NCBI GenBank assembly: GCA_905221605.1
Contig: CAJNDS010002243.1
Span: forward strand, 62,001 to 126,000
Length of the DNA stretch: 64,000 nt
Source: Symbiodinium natans
Taxonomy: Eukaryota > Sar > Dinophyceae > Suessiales > Symbiodiniaceae
Direction of reading: 5' to 3'
This document shows positions 1-12,023 of this stretch, one piece after another. Below the pieces are notes generated by a model. That model was not told the origin of the DNA and ran no database searches. It saw nothing but the letters and a program-made list of their open reading frames with translations. Position numbers and translations under genes: made by a program. Every line of letters starts with the position of its first letter. Positions within the stretch are counted from its first letter, which is position 1.

Positions 1-108
1 GGCTAGGGTTTGGGGTTTAGGGTTTAGGGTTTAGGGTTCAGGGTTTAGGGTTAGGGTTTAGGGTTTAGGGTCTATGTTCGCGAGCTTCCCAACCATGGTT
101 TAAGGCAG

Positions 109-157
109 CCAGAGGAAGGAACTTGAGAAAGCTTACTCCGCTTGGAAGCCCTGTTAA
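109..157 (+). CDS. Possible terminal exon, unknown protein
   Basis: After an acceptor ggcag the frame reads QRKELEKAYSAWKPC and then TAA. A classical donor (gtaagt) follows the stop, so the segment could also be untranslated. Not recognised. It would be the end of a gene starting outside the window. Confidence 0.3.
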
Positions 158-866
158 CTAAGTAAGTAGGGTTAGCAGTTAGCAAGATGGACTGTGGGGA
201 TTCGAAGAGGATATTAAGTAGACTTAATGCAGTCAACAGATCTTCCCCCCCCCCCCTCCCTCAGAAGCCTTAAGGCGCCAACCCCCACAAGAAGGCAAAC
301 CGACCCTTCTTTGCCCCCTCCATGGCCTTCACCTGACCCTGTGCCCAGTACGGATTTTCGATCTGGATTTTCAGCCGGGGGCCCTGGCCGTAAGGCATTC
401 TTGCCAGCGGTTTACTGGGGAAATAGTTGAGCGCTCTGGCTGTTCTAGGTGTTGAGGAGACGACGGTTCTTGTGTGTGGGGGTTTAGGGTTTAGGCTTTA
501 GGCTTTAGGCTTTAGGCTTTAGGGTTTAGGGTTTAGGGTTTAGGGTTTAGGGTTTAGAAGCAAGGCAAGTCACACACAATTGAGGGCTTCGGCTTTGGGT
601 TTGCCTTGCAAGAAAGTCATTTCCCCTTCGTGTAGATAGGTCGCTAGGCCGCTCGCCCGTGCGTGAGTGCGTCCTGAGCCCCCCCAAGCCTGAACGAGGG
701 TCTGCAAAGAGCCTTTCTTGGACTCTCTGAGGCCCAAAACTTATATCGAACAGTTAGGGTTTAGGGTTTAGGGTTTAGGCCTTCAGACCTTCAAAGCCTC
801 AACACCCTAAGTAACATCCCGCGCTTGCCTGAAACTGTGTCTTGAGTTTTTGGTTTTCGGGTGCAG

Positions 867-910
867 TATGTTCGGCAACACCTCGCGTTCCCCGCGGCAG
901 CACGCGCCAT
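867..910 (+). CDS. Exon-like segment (gene U), unknown
   Basis: Bounded by tgcag and gtaggg. The open frame gives YVRQHLAFPAAARA. GC-rich compared with flanking DNA. No family recognised. First of a series of exon-like segments on this strand that ends with a stop at 12,155. Confidence 0.4.
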
Positions 911-1821
911 GTAGGGCCTTGGTAACGATGCAGACCGAAATTGGACTTGCAAACAGAAAGCCAAAGTAGGATGATAACATCCGCCCCAAAAGTATGACGG
1001 GTCACGGAACGGTCTAAAGCGAGCCTTGGGAAAGGATAGGATGTGATGAGCACATTCTATTTATGGGAAGTTAACTGGTCACTTAATATGGCCCCTTACC
1101 TTCTGCAAAGGGTGTTGAAGTACGGGCAATGGGTTTTACAGGGTACTATACGAGGTGTATATAAGACTTCCACAATTAATGAAGGGACCATGGAACTACC
1201 CTAAACCCTAAACCCTAAACCCTAAAAACCCTAAACCCTAATCTGCCAAAGTGGCGAGGCCTCTGGACCATGTCCAGAACACTAGGGCTCCATGCTGCCA
1301 CGGCTTGGTCACCGGCCGAGCTTTCTTTAGGGTTTAGGGTTTAGGGTTCAGGGTTCAGGGTTTAGGGGTTTAGGGTTTAGGGTTCAGGGTTCAGGGTTCA
1401 GGGTTTAGGGTTTAGCGTTTGGGGTTTAGGGCTGTCTTCAAAGGGAGAAGGTTTTGGGGTGGGAGCTCGATGTGTGCTATAGGGTTTAAGGCATGTAAGG
1501 CATCTGTTGGAAGAGATTCAGAGGTCGGAATCATCGTTGCAAGTTTTGATGGGGAAAGGGTTTGGAGAAATGAGGGACTCCAATTTTTTTCTTGCTGGTT
1601 TCTGGGTGGTTAGATTGCTGGCCGTTTCTGGGGTTCATTGCCTTGAAAGAAACGCTCATGTTCGGTTTAGGGTTTAGGGTTTAGGGCTTAGGGATATGAC
1701 GATTGCTGCCCTTGTACCATTGGTGTGGTCTTGGCATTGAGGGGTCAGCATTGTCATGAAATGGCACGCTTACCAGGCCTTGGGAGCCCACCGCCCCCAC
1801 CCGGTGCTTCTCAGCAAGTAA

Positions 1822-1936
1822 CCTAAGGGTCCATGTAACTATATAGTCGGTACTTGGGCCTTAAAGGGGTTCCCATATAGCAGCTTAAGGCTTTAGTGCC
1901 CAAGTATATACTATATAGGTACATGGACCCTTAGGG
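1822..1936. mobile_element. Inverted-repeat element family A, copy 1
   Basis: Ends CTAAGGGTCCATGTA and TACATGGACCCTTAG are exact inverted repeats, extended inside by TACTTGGGCCTTAA versus GCCCAAGTATA. No coding capacity; MITE-like. Confidence 0.8.
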
Positions 1937-1942
1937 GTAGGG

Positions 1943-2058
1943 AACTAGGACCGGGAGTAGGCCCTCATTTCCTTTTCTCAGGGTTGGGGTTCCCTTATAA
2001 TCCCCTTAAAAACCAAAAAGGGCACCCTTTTGATTCCTAGGTTACTCCCGGGTCTAGG
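1943..2058. mobile_element. Inverted-repeat element family D
   Basis: Diagnostic block TTCCCTTATAATCCCCTTAA followed by AAAAGGGCACCCTTTT and a CCGGGTCTAG end that mirrors ACTAGGACCGGG. Related copies at 28,476-28,581 and 54,081-54,191, partial ones near 29,230, 36,242 and 62,013. Confidence 0.7.
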
Positions 2059-2138
2059 GAATTCAGGGTACCAAAACGGGTTCAGTCCCTTAAAGTGCAG
2101 TTCGTATAGCAGTCGGACGGTCGAAATCTGAACAAGAG

Positions 2139-2218
2139 CTCGGCTGGCTTCGGATATGCTGTGCTGAGTATGATACTCCCCGCTCGACTCCCGCCCAGCC
2201 TCAACTCAACACCGGCAG
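2139..2218 (+). CDS. Exon-like segment (gene U), unknown
   Basis: Bounded by an AG acceptor and a strong gtaatc donor. One frame is open throughout: LGWLRICCAEYDTPRSTPAQ and onward, ending in phase 2. Not recognised. Confidence 0.45.
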
Positions 2219-2264
2219 GTAATCAAGCAAACCCTCACTTCAAGATTTATCCAGAGCTTGATGT

Positions 2265-2333
2265 TCAGGTACCAGGATGGGCTACTAGGCCCTATAATCC
2301 CCGTAATCAACCCTTAAGGGGTTCTAGGGTACC
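2265..2333. mobile_element. Inverted-repeat element family C, copy without insert
   Basis: CCAGGATGGGCTACTAGGCC is followed directly by CTATAATCCCCGTAATCAAC and AAGGGGTT. Related to 3,628-3,697 and 55,357-55,497; this copy has no telomeric insert between GGGCTACTA and GGCCC. Confidence 0.65.
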
Positions 2334-2405
2334 CGTCAATTAACGCATAAGAACCGGCCTACGTACCCTTCATTCGATGTTTTGGGATCATGGGCACTTC
2401 CTGGG

Positions 2406-2519
2406 GTCCATGTGGGTGGTTGTCAAAAATGTGGTCCCTTTGTGGATTCCTATGATAATACGGCACCTAATATTTAGGGTGCCCCAAAAGGGATTAATTT
2501 TGACAACCACCCATGTCCA
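2406..2519. mobile_element. Inverted-repeat element family J
   Basis: ATGTGGGTGGTTGTCAAAA at the left and TTTTGACAACCACCCATG at the right form an almost perfect terminal inverted repeat around about 75 bases. Confidence 0.75.
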
Positions 2520-2529
2520 AGCCTTTCAG

Positions 2530-2596
2530 AAAGCCGGACCCGCCCAGGCTGGGCACTTTAGCTTGGGCGGTGCTGAACATCTGCAGCTGGCCCGGG
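2530..2596 (+). CDS. Exon-like segment (gene U), unknown
   Basis: Starts after ttcag; the open frame reads KAGPAQAGHFSLGGAEHLQ and ends at a GT donor followed at once by a TTTAGGG array. Unrecognised. Confidence 0.4.
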
Positions 2597-3284
2597 GTTG
2601 GTTAGGGTTTAGGGCTTAGGGCTTAGGGCTTAGGGTTTAGGGTTTAGGGTTTAGGGTTCAGGACTCAGGGTTTAGGGTTTAGGGTGGTTTTGGACTTCAT
2701 AGCTTGAAGCCCGTGTATAGCGCAGAGGAAAGCTCACAGCTTTGCCAAAATGCACCATAGACTGCTCTATACGTGGTGTTTTCATTCTTCATATCCGTAT
2801 GTGTATAAACGTACAAGTAGCTCAGCATTTATTCACATTCTTTGCAGTGGGGACCGTCCGTGACATTCCTTCGACGGTGCGGTCTTTGGTAATCAAATGT
2901 AAGGCCCTGCTTGGCCCCACTGTCCCTTCATTTTAGGGTTCCGTGCCGCCTCAGGTAACCACCTGCCTTTTGACACCCGGATCCATCTGCCACTGCCGTG
3001 CGGGCCTCTAGGAGGGTGGACTTTCGGAGGGAGGGGCGCCGGGGGGGGGGGGGGGGCGTTTGAAGACCCTACCTAAGACTCGACAGCCTTCGGCTTTTAA
3101 ATGTCTCATAAAACGGAGTTTTGTGTGTGTGTGTACTATTATTATTATTATCATTTTTATCATTCTTATTATGATTATCATTATTATCACCTTGAGCTGT
3201 GAAAAAATGCCTCCCCCCCGAGCCCATTGGGCCCATATGCTTTGCGACGCTCACGAGGGGGGTCAAGGAGTTTGAGATGTGCAG

Positions 3285-3337
3285 GTTGTTGGGAGCGAGG
3301 GCCGGGGGTGAAGTGGCAGAATCCGCGTGGCTGCGAG
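3285..3337 (+). CDS. Exon-like segment (gene U), unknown
   Basis: tgcag acceptor, AG|G context, gtatcc donor. The frame LLGARAGGEVAESAWLR is open end to end. Unrecognised. Confidence 0.45.
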
Positions 3338-4337
3338 GTATCCAGCTTTTCCGAAAGATCACAATATGCCTGGAGCTCAGCTGCGTTTATGAAGTGGATA
3401 TCCATGTGTGGGTATTTCCCAAGAATGGGGATCCTATAAGCACCCCCGAAAGAAATTGATCTCTTGTGTCCCCCCAGAAGGGCACGGAAGTCCCCATGCT
3501 GTTTATGCACCAAGAAGCCCTATTCTCTCGCCTAGCAACCCAGACTCTCTTTCCCCCCCCCCCCCCCAAAGGCAAGTTCTCGGCAAGCTATGATGAGTGC
3601 ACCCAGACCTGACGTTGCTTAGTTGAGGGTTTATCCCTATAGTCAACCCTGTAAAGGAACTTTGTTCCGGGGTTATAGGGCATAAGTGCCCGTCCTGCAA
3701 ACCCCAAACCCCCAATCCCTGTAGTTGTAGTGAGCGTCCTTGACAGGACCCCGAAGCTCCCAAAGTACATGGCATCTCAACTGTTTAGGGTTTAGGGTTT
3801 GGGGTTTGGGGTTTGGGGTTTCAATATCGCTTTGTGATTCGGGTTTGCACTTCAGAAAATGTTCAGAGTAGTGCTCCTGGAGAAACTCTCCTCATTGGGG
3901 GACTGCGGCCCAGGCATCACCGTTTTCCAAACACAAACTACGCCACGCTGAGTACGATGACGGACCGGCCGTGCATTCTGGGCGCTATGGAGCCCCGAAC
4001 CACTGACTTCCCCAAGTGGGCATTTCCCAAAACAGGGGCAGCCCTGTTTATACCCCAAATAGAACAGAATCCCCTTAAAGGGACCCCCAAAAAGGGGACC
4101 CCCCAATGCCACAAATGCCTTAACGAACCGCAAACCCCCTCCGAAATACTCCTGAACCCCAAAGTACACAAACCCTGGCTCCCTAGGCCCTTGACACTTA
4201 TTCTTAAGGGATATACCTTCCATTGCAGTTGCTCGTAGAAGCCAGGCGAGTGCGCCGGGACTGCAGTCCTATAAGCTGTCAGCCGACGGGCCGCTTCTTC
4301 TTGCTTTTCGACCTCCCCGGCACGGCTGTTGACGCAG

Positions 4338-4460
4338 CTCTTCGCTTCGATTCCTCGTGAGCTTCAAGGAGTCGAAGTCGCGCACACCGTGTTGGTGACG
4401 TCCTCGCCCGGCCCGCTTTTCTATAGGAGGACAGTATACATGCAGCGAGAGCAGATCCAG
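4338..4460 (+). CDS. Exon-like segment, unknown
   Basis: After gacgcag the plus-strand frame reads LFASIPRELQGVEVAHTVLV and stays open about 40 codons. The 3' boundary is unclear (several GA and GT candidates near 4,450-4,465). A minus-strand frame over the same bases is also open, so the strand is not certain. Confidence 0.35.
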
Positions 4461-6006
4461 CGGAGTGCGCCAACAGCACTCAAAGCCACGCCTTGTGAGA
4501 GAGGTGGCGTGCCGCGTAGGGAAAGGCGCTTTATCGACGGCGACCGAGGGACCCCTAGAAGGGACCCTCATTCCCCTATATAACCCTTATGTACCTTATA
4601 TCGTCCCTATATACCTAAGTAGACCCTCCTAAATTACCCCTATATAGCCCCTAAAGGTCCCTCAGAAGGGTCCCTCCTTTAGCCCCTTGCAATTCTATCC
4701 ACGGGGCTTGAGCTTTTCGCGGCTTCAAGGTTTAGGGCCTCGGGGTAGGGGATGCTGTAGAGGTGTCGCGTTATGGTGATGAGACATGATGAGACTGTCG
4801 GATCGCTTGTTCTTGTTAGTTCTCCAATGGTCCTCACTTTGTTTTTCTTGTTTTTTTTGGGGGGGGCTTCCCTGTTATAGTTTAGGGTTTAGGCTTGAGG
4901 GCTTAAGGTTGGGAACCGAAGCTGCAGGTAGCGAGCTTTGGGTTTAGGCTTTAGGGTTTAGGGTTTAGGGTTTAGGGTTTAGGGTTCAGTGTTCATTCAT
5001 AGTAGTGTCAATGAGGAATGACGTGTCTTGCATTCTCCTAAGAATCTGGAGAATCCTGCTTCCCCAAAGTCATCTCCTCTGAACCCCGTACGCGAGACCA
5101 TAGTTTGCTCGAGGGCATGAGGGTTTAGGGTTTAGGGGTTTAGGGTTTAGGGGTTTAGGGTTTAGGGAATCTGTAAACCTGGGCTTCTGAAACCTGCCTA
5201 AGTCCCGAACTGTAGAGTTCCCCCCCAATCCCTCCCAGAACTCTGAACGCTGGACCCTTGACAACGCAGTTCCACCTTCTATATACCCTTGGGCTCAAAG
5301 AGAGCCCAAAATAACCTTTTACTAACAAGGCCTTAGAGCCCAAACACCTTTAACATAGGAGTCCTTACAGCATTCGGGCTAGGGATTGAGCGCACGAGTA
5401 TCTCGTGCAACATAGGGGTTTGCAATCCATGAAGCTCCTTGCCCTACTACGCCCCGCACCCAACACCCTGAACCCCCAAACCCTGCTATCTTGGGGGGAT
5501 TGCTGGAGTCTACCCCCTTCTAGACTACCTCCCTAGTTTCCCCCCATAATCAAGGCTATTTGGGGATAATTCAGCCTAGTTAAGGTTATTCAAGAAGGGG
5601 GAACCTCGGGGGGGGGGGGGGGCAGTATCGAGGCGGGTAGTCGGGGAGCCCATGATGAAACCTAAACCCTTTCTGACCGCAGGATCGCATGTTCGGTACC
5701 TTCCGGGCGTGCCCTGGGCAGAGATCTTGAGGGATAGCAGGAGAGACCTCTAGAATTGCAGAAGGGACCTTCCCCTACAGGTCTACCTGATGTATTCTCA
5801 TGATGTACCTAAGTGGCCCCGATGCAACATGTAAACCCTATGAGGCCCTGAGCCCTAAACCATAGACTTCCCTAAACCAAAGCTTAGAATGCCCAAGAGC
5901 ACGAGCTCAACCCAAGGAACCACCCTGTGATTTGGAGAGCCCAGGAACGCAGCATTTCCAGGATTCTCTGGGCTCCAATCTAAGCCCCGAAGCCGCAGGT
6001 AATACA

Positions 6007-6116
6007 GGGTCGGAAAAAAGTTACTAAAATGCTTCCTTATGGTCCCTTTGTAGTTATACTATCGTAGCCCCCCAAACCCTATTCTAATTATTCAGGCCCA
6101 TATTACCCATAGGCCC
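6007..6116. mobile_element. Repeat family H, copy 1
   Basis: GGTCGGAAAAAAGTTACTAA, CCTTATGGTCCCTTTGTA and CCCTATTCTAATTATT are shared with 32,848-32,968 and 51,101-51,231. In the latter copies the tips GTACTATAGGGG and CCCCTATAGTAC are inverted. Confidence 0.65.
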
Positions 6117-8041
6117 CAAACTAAACCACAAGCCGAAGAGCCCAAGCCCCAAACCCTAAGGCCCAAACCCTGGTTTAGGGTTTAGGGTTTAGGGTTTAGG
6201 GTTTAGGGTGTAGGGTTTAGGGTTTAGGGTTTGGGGTTTGGGGTTCGAGCCTGTCAAAGCCTGTCAAGGTACCAAGCAGCTGGCCAGAAGGCCCCTGAGA
6301 GCAAGTCTCGAACTCGGAGGGACACGATTCAGATTAACCCTTGCACCCCCTGTAAGCCCTCAGCCATAAGCCCTAATTCGCCCAGCTGCCAGCGCAACTC
6401 GCGCAACCTCGAACTAGAAGGTGTCGGGTTGAGGGTTTCGGGGTCAAACCCTCCCGGCTCAGCCAATACTCTCCCAACCACGCAACACTCAAGCTCTGGA
6501 CATCAACCTCCTCCTACCCCCTACACCATGGAGCACAAAACCCTTGAAACCCCAAATGCATGACCTAAACTTCAGACTCTCAACATAAATCCGTTGAGGC
6601 CCAAGACATCCTTCAGGGTACAGAGTCCCGTGCACGGGGCCCTCTTCCCCTGAGGAATGGCCACGCGCCGAATGTGCTGGGCCTTGCAGAGGCTCCTCCG
6701 TTGTTGGTTCAGGGCTGGGGCCCACTCATTCTACTCCAGAGCCCCAGGCTTTAGAACTGCTCTTCTGGTGCTTTCTTGCACAAACCTTCATGAAGTTTGG
6801 GGCAATCCCAACCCCAAAGCCCCGAGCCCTGGGTTCTACACCCAACACTCCCAACCTGGAGGCCCTATATAAACCCGAAACCTGAAACCCTAAATCCTAA
6901 ACCCTGAACCCTAAACCCTAAACCCTTAACCCCAAACCCTAAACCCTAAACCCTAACCCTAAACCGCAGCGGGGAGTTTAGCCATTGAACTTTAAAGCCC
7001 GGAGCTGCCAAATAGTTGCAAGGGATCATGGGTTTGGGGTTTTGGGGGTTTAGGGCTCTTGGGATGTAGTACTTCGAGGCATTTGTGAGGGTTAGCACAT
7101 TTAGGGCTTAATGTTGGACTCGCTGTAGTGCGCAGGCCCCCCCCCCCCCCCCCCAAACGGCATCCTGAATAATGTGGGCTGGGTCTGGGACGGGGGCTGG
7201 GGGTAGGGCGGCTAGGGGTCGAGGGTTGAGGGGAAGCCTTGAAGCTTGAGGGTCTAAGCTTTCCAGGCTTTGTAGCTCCCTGGCCAGGGCGCTGCGGAAC
7301 AATGCGGGAAACCGAAACAATTACTAAAAGCGAATCAGGGCAACTCGTGGGCTACTCCCTTGGAAAATTGTTTGGGGGCCTGTTTCGTTATGAAATTTTG
7401 TAAAGAATTCAAATAAAGCTGGACACTAACAAACTTCCGGAGTTTCTTGTCATTCAAAACTGTTCTTTGTTTTTGGCCCCCCGACGGCCCGGCAACATCG
7501 CATAATTGAGGACCACCCTCATCAAAGGGGGGGTCCCCTAGAAGATTTCCGGAAAAATGCAGAATACTGCCCCCTTTCACTAGAACGGGTGCAACATTAG
7601 GGTTTAGGGTTTAGGGTTTTAGGGTTTAGGATATTGAGTTCTTTTCAGGGTATATGTGCGGCTTGCGGCTTATAGTATACTCGCGGGTTTTGGGAAAGAG
7701 CACGTAGGGAGTAGGAGAGTGAACGTATGTTACACTTGTGACCCTGGTTCTTCTAGGGACCCGCCAGGGATCCACATCTCCCCTCCGCTTGAAGAACCCT
7801 AGGGTGTAGGGTTTAGGGTTTGTCCCCAAGCCCTAGACCCTAAACCCTAAACCCTAAACCCTAAACCCTAAACCCTAAACCCTAAACCCTAAACCCTAAA
7901 CCCCAAACCCTAAACCCTAAACCTAAACCTTCAGAAAGGGTCCCTGACGGTGGTAGAAGCCGACCCTTCCCGGGAGTGTGAGTGGGAGGCGGTCCCTTCT
8001 CCGTGGTCAGTCGCAGGCCGAAGCCTCAGAGAGTGGAGTTC

Positions 8042-8301
8042 TCATGGGTTTCCCTATACTACCCCCCTCTATACCTTAGTTTTTTTTTTTTATGTTTGCC
8101 ATGCGCTGCCGACGGTCTTTTGGTACAGCGGAAAATGTGATGGGGCGCGCGTTGGCGCAGTACCTTAGGGTTTAGGGTTTGGGGTTTAGGGATTGGGGGT
8201 TATATTACCCCAGAATTAAGACTTCTTACTTAAGCCTAACTAAGGTTGTTTAAAGGGGGAACCTAGGGGGGTAGTATAGAGGGGGTAGTAGGGAAGCCAT
8301 G
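8042..8301. mobile_element. Inverted-repeat element family E with internal telomere-type unit
   Basis: Left CATGGGTTTCCCTATACTAC and right GTAGTAGGGAAGCCATG are inverted, with a CTATAC / GTATAG extension. TTTAGGG-type repeats at 8,164-8,195 lie inside. A related, more diverged copy is at 5,511-5,650. Confidence 0.65.
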
Positions 8302-9129
8302 AATTTAGGGCAAGGAATTCAGCGCGTCAGGGATTTCAGGGTTCAGGCAGTGGAAGTGAGGTTTATTTCTTCATGTGTTCGCCTGAGCCCCACTGACAAT
8401 CCCTAAACCTCTGACATTCCTGAAGCGGCAAAATCCCTGAAACCAAGTGCCATAACCCTGAAGATCTAAATCCTCGAAGCCGTGGGCCCCTAAACCCTAA
8501 ACATTGAACCCTGAACCCCTGAAGCCCTGAACCCTCAACCCTAAACTCTGATACCCTGAACCCCCGAAAGCCGAAACCCGAACTCCTGAAGGAGCTCATA
8601 ACCCTGAAAGCAGGCATGTCGACTTTCCACCCTCTAGGCACCTAAACCCCCTAACCCGAACAAGAACAAACCCTAAGCCCCCCGAATGCTGAAGAAACCA
8701 CGGCTTCTAGGGGGCGTTCAGGACTCAGGGGTGCTAGGCGGTATAGGCGGTATCTGAGTAAACTACATATTGCGCGCAATGAAAGGTGAGGGTGGGCTGA
8801 TGTCTAATGTATACCCTAAACCCTACAGGCCCTTAAACTCTCTGTCACAGCAAATTCCTTACGACGACCGTGGGTTCAGAGTATGGGATTTAGGGAGTGT
8901 ATAGGGCATGACCTGAGTTACGGTCCCCCTGAATGGGTACCTGGTAGAATATCGCCTCTTCAATTTAGGGTTTAGGGTTTCGGGTTTAGGGTTTAGGGTT
9001 TAGGATTTCGGGTTTAGGGTTTAGGGTAGTTAGGGCTTCGGGTTTAGGATTTCGGGTTTAGGGTTTAGGGTGTAGGGTCTAGGGACCCCTTAGCCTTGAG
9101 AACTGGCAATGTCCTCCCCTTTCTACTAG

Positions 9130-9211
9130 GCCTTGGCGCCTTCCTCTTCGCAGCCCTCTTCGTCCTCGAGGCCGTTCTCTGGCTGGCTCTTCATTCCCCG
9201 ATCCCCATAAG
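9130..9211 (+). CDS. Membrane-segment exon (gene U)
   Basis: Starts after ctactag in AG|G context. The frame gives LGAFLFAALFVLEAVLWLAL, a run of about 20 hydrophobic residues typical of a transmembrane helix, with C or G in most third positions. A GC donor (gcagcc) ends it in phase 2. Protein unknown. Confidence 0.5.
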
Positions 9212-9300
9212 GCAGCCCTCATCACCTGGGAGGGAAACCCTGCACCCCGATTTAGGGTTTGGGATTTGGGGGTTTTGGTGTTTTTTATGGTTCTAGGTGT

Positions 9301-9398
9301 GGGATGTTCCCCCTTATACTAACAGTCCTCAATAAGGGAATGTAGCACCCCCTATTTTATTCCCTATTAAGGGTTGCTAGCATAAGGGTGAACATCCC
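9301..9398. mobile_element. Inverted-repeat element family B, copy 1
   Basis: GGGATGTTCCCCCTTATACT at the left, TAAGGGTGAACATCCC at the right; internal CAGTCCTCAATAAGGG. Other copies at 40,238, 42,271, 47,518, 52,317 (left half only) and 52,377. Confidence 0.8.
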
Positions 9399-9429
9399 TA
9401 GTTTGGGGTTTTCGGGGCACCCCTTGCAG

Positions 9430-9528
9430 GTGGTGAACCTTGGCGGTGCACTGCCTGCGCAGCAGGCAATGTCTGTAGCTGAGCCCCCAGCCTTTCCTGC
9501 AACACTCCCTGGATCTTTTCCTAGACAC
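9430..9528 (+). CDS. Exon (gene U), Ala/Pro-rich, unknown
   Basis: Clean boundaries: cttgcag|GTG and CAC|gtataa. The frame is phase 0 at both ends and reads VVNLGGALPAQQAMSVAEPP, then FPATLPGSFPRH. Not recognised. Confidence 0.55.
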
Positions 9529-10299
9529 GTATAAACTTTATAAACTCCGGCACCGGATGCTTAACCCCCTTAGAACAATAGACATATATCTGATTATATC
9601 TGTATATGTATACTGTATACACGCACATCTATTTTATGTACATGTTCTAAGCCCGACATAAAGCTCTCTGAACCTTGAAGCCTGAATCCTGAACACTACA
9701 AAGCCCACAGGGCAATGCTCTTTGTTGCCAAGGCTTTATGACTGGGATTCAGGGTTTCGGGTTGGGGGCTTAGGGTTTGCAGAGTCAAGAAGCTTTTGGA
9801 GGCGTTTGGCTGAGGGCCCTCAGGGTTGAGGATTGAGAGTTTGGAGTTTAGGTACAAGCCCAATTGGGGGCCCTGGTCCCCTGGTGACCCTGCCAGTGAG
9901 TCAACTAGAGGTATAGGTTTTGTTGGCTCCGGGTGTGCGATCGGCAGTTGTGAAACTCTAGACCCCAAGCCCTAAACCCCTGGGCCCACAGGGGTCAGAT
10001 CGAGTTCTGATTGCCCTGTTGAGGCAGCGTTGGCTTTTGAAGTTACTTTGGGTTGAGCCGCGTTCCAGCCGAACCCCGTTCATGACACAGATGCGGCTCA
10101 TTCTTGTGGTTCCCTGTAGTCCATAGACACTAAACCTTGGGGTTTCTTGTTTAAGAGCGGAATCGAGACAACTGGATTCTTCACGTCCTTTGCAAGCAGG
10201 GGCTCTCCAGATCATGTTAGGTTGGGCGAAGGACCCCTGTCTCAACTCCCAAACTTGAATGTGTTTTAAACACCTACAAACTTCCCAACCCTGCAATAG

Positions 10300-10460
10300 A
10301 GTAAATATTTGGGGTTTACGAAAATGGGGCCCCAAAAATTGACCCCCCCCAAATAGTAATCTCATCCCCCTAATATTAAACGGGGGTCCCCCCCCCCCCA
10401 ATAGAAATCGAAATGTGTTTTTATTATTCGGGGAGGGTTTTTGTCGAAATACCATTTTCT
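10300..10460. repeat. Repeat family I
   Basis: GGGGTTTACGAAAATGGGGC with CCCCAAATAG and GTGTTTTTATTATTCGGGGA; fragments recur at 10,600-10,700 and 26,824-26,916 (AAGAAGGTACCCCTAAT shared). Confidence 0.55.
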
Positions 10461-10747
10461 AGACGTCAGGTTTTGCCCTAAACCCTTAACCCTCGACCCT
10501 AAACCCTAGTTGGCTTCAGGGTTTTGAGAGCCCTGAACCCCTCCCTAATTCGGAATCGGGTTTAAAAGGCGGGCTCGGTTTCGGCAGGATTTTCCGGAAA
10601 GCGTTTTTATTATTAGGGGTGTCTTGAATACAAGGGGGAAGTGATTAAGATTCCGTTTTAGTAAGGACCCCAAGAAGGTACCCCTAATTTCGGAAACCCC
10701 CCATTTCTCTCCCCCTAAACCCCCACCACTATACCTTGACCCACAAG

Positions 10748-10852
10748 CTGTGCCGAGTTTGGGACGTCCGCGCTGCTTCTTTTGCTCCTCGCCTCGGCTT
10801 GCCTCGCCCTGCGAGGGCTTGCCGGCGAGCCCAAAGCCACCGAGAAGACGGC
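10748..10852 (+). CDS. Signal-peptide-like exon (gene U)
   Basis: The frame ends at gtagag and contains SALLLLLLASACLALRGLAG followed by EPKATEKTA. A six-leucine core with small residues before a charged stretch resembles a signal peptide or membrane anchor. No in-frame ATG is visible, so the exon would be internal or use a start in an earlier exon. Confidence 0.45.
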
Positions 10853-11026
10853 GTAGAGACGTGGGGACTTGGGGTTTAGGGTTGAGGGTTTAGGGTTAAG
10901 GGTTTAGGGCTTAGGGTTTAGGGACTTCAGGGTTTTGGAAGAGTTTTCAGGGTTCAGGGTGCAAAGGTAAAGGTCCGTGAGCATTGGGAGTGTAGTGCGT
11001 GAGATTCTCGGGGAAAGGGAGGGAAG

Positions 11027-11104
11027 CTGTCCGGCATGTACATGCAAGCCACTGCAACACGCAGCTGCAGCCGGACAAAAAAGGGAGGCGGAGATGCGAC
11101 CAGG
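11027..11104 (+). CDS. Exon-like segment (gene U), unknown
   Basis: Open frame LSGMYMQATATRSCSRTKKG and onward, ending at a GC donor (gcttag) that belongs to a long TTTAGGG array. Unrecognised. Confidence 0.4.
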
Positions 11105-11252
11105 GCTTAGGGTTTAGGGTTTAGGGTTTAGGGTTTAGGGTTTAGGGTTTAGGGCTTAGGGTTTAGGGTTTAGGGTTCAGGGTTTGGGTTTAGGGTTTAG
11201 GGCTTAGGGCTTAGGGCTTAGGGTTTATGTTTAGGGTTTAGGGTTTAGGGTT
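11104..11252. repeat. TTTAGGG array
   Basis: About 20 units including CTTAGGG and TTCAGGG variants; it supplies a GC donor to the exon-like segment ending at 11,104. Confidence 0.95.
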
Positions 11253-12023
11253 ACCAGTCATGAGTTTAGGAGGCTCTCGTCTGGGGTTTGTTAGAGCCCT
11301 AAGAGCCCTAAACCCTAAATCCTGAGCCGTAAACCCTGTACTAACAAACCGCCTAAGCAAGCCTTGAGGCTCGAAAAAGCTAAGATAAGCTCCGCGTAGC
11401 CTGTGTAGTCGTTTGTGGATTGCTGAAGCTCCTACATCGTGAGGGCAGTGAGTCCGGTAGCATGCATGAACTGGGGCTCAAGCGCACATGCCGATTGAAT
11501 GAAGCTCCCTGAACACTATAAGCCTTGATCCTGGTCCTTAAGGGCTTAGGGTTTACAGAATTTAGGGCTCAGGGTTTAAACCCCAAGCCCTGAACCCCGT
11601 CACTCAAAGTGGAGTGGTTTCCCAAAACAGGGGAAGTCCCCCCCCCCCAACACATCGAAGCTCGTCATGTGTACCAGCTTCATCGTTTCAAGCGCAGCTA
11701 GGACCATCCCCTCAAGCCGCAACTCTCAACTTCAAATCCCAAACCCGAAGCCCTCAGCCTTAAACACCCCTAAACACCCCTAAACACCCCTAAACACCCC
11801 TAAACACCTAAACCCCTAAGCCCTAAACCCTGAAGCAACCAATAAAGCCTATAAACCCTACAAGCCGTACTAACCCCATAAGCCCCCTAAAACAGCTAAA
11901 ACTAGAAACCCTAAAGCCCTAAACTTCCCCCAAGAAACCCCCCAGAAACCCTAAAACCCTAAACCACCTCGAAACCCCAACAAAACCTAAAACCCTAAAC
12001 GCCCTGAAAACCTACCTCGAAAG

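Larger units (their letters stand above)
4461..9129. other. Long stretch without a convincing exon
   Basis: About 4.7 kb holding telomere-type arrays, inverted-repeat elements (5,511-5,650; 6,007-6,116; 8,042-8,301), a 17-C run near 7,137 and low-complexity C/A-rich text. An ATG-led frame at 6,657 (MATRRMCWALQ) has an internal cag acceptor and may be a small exon, but nothing supports a product. Confidence 0.5.

Noticed and set aside
1-72. A chromosome end (telomere) at the left edge
   Set aside because: The array is only about ten units long, faces unique exon-bearing DNA, and identical arrays in both orientations occur throughout; nothing marks this one as terminal.
3008-3513. Several overlapping frames of 60-108 codons on both strands
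   Set aside because: They cross a G run and an ATT-rich microsatellite and have no consistent coding look; only 3,285-3,337 has splice-bounded support.
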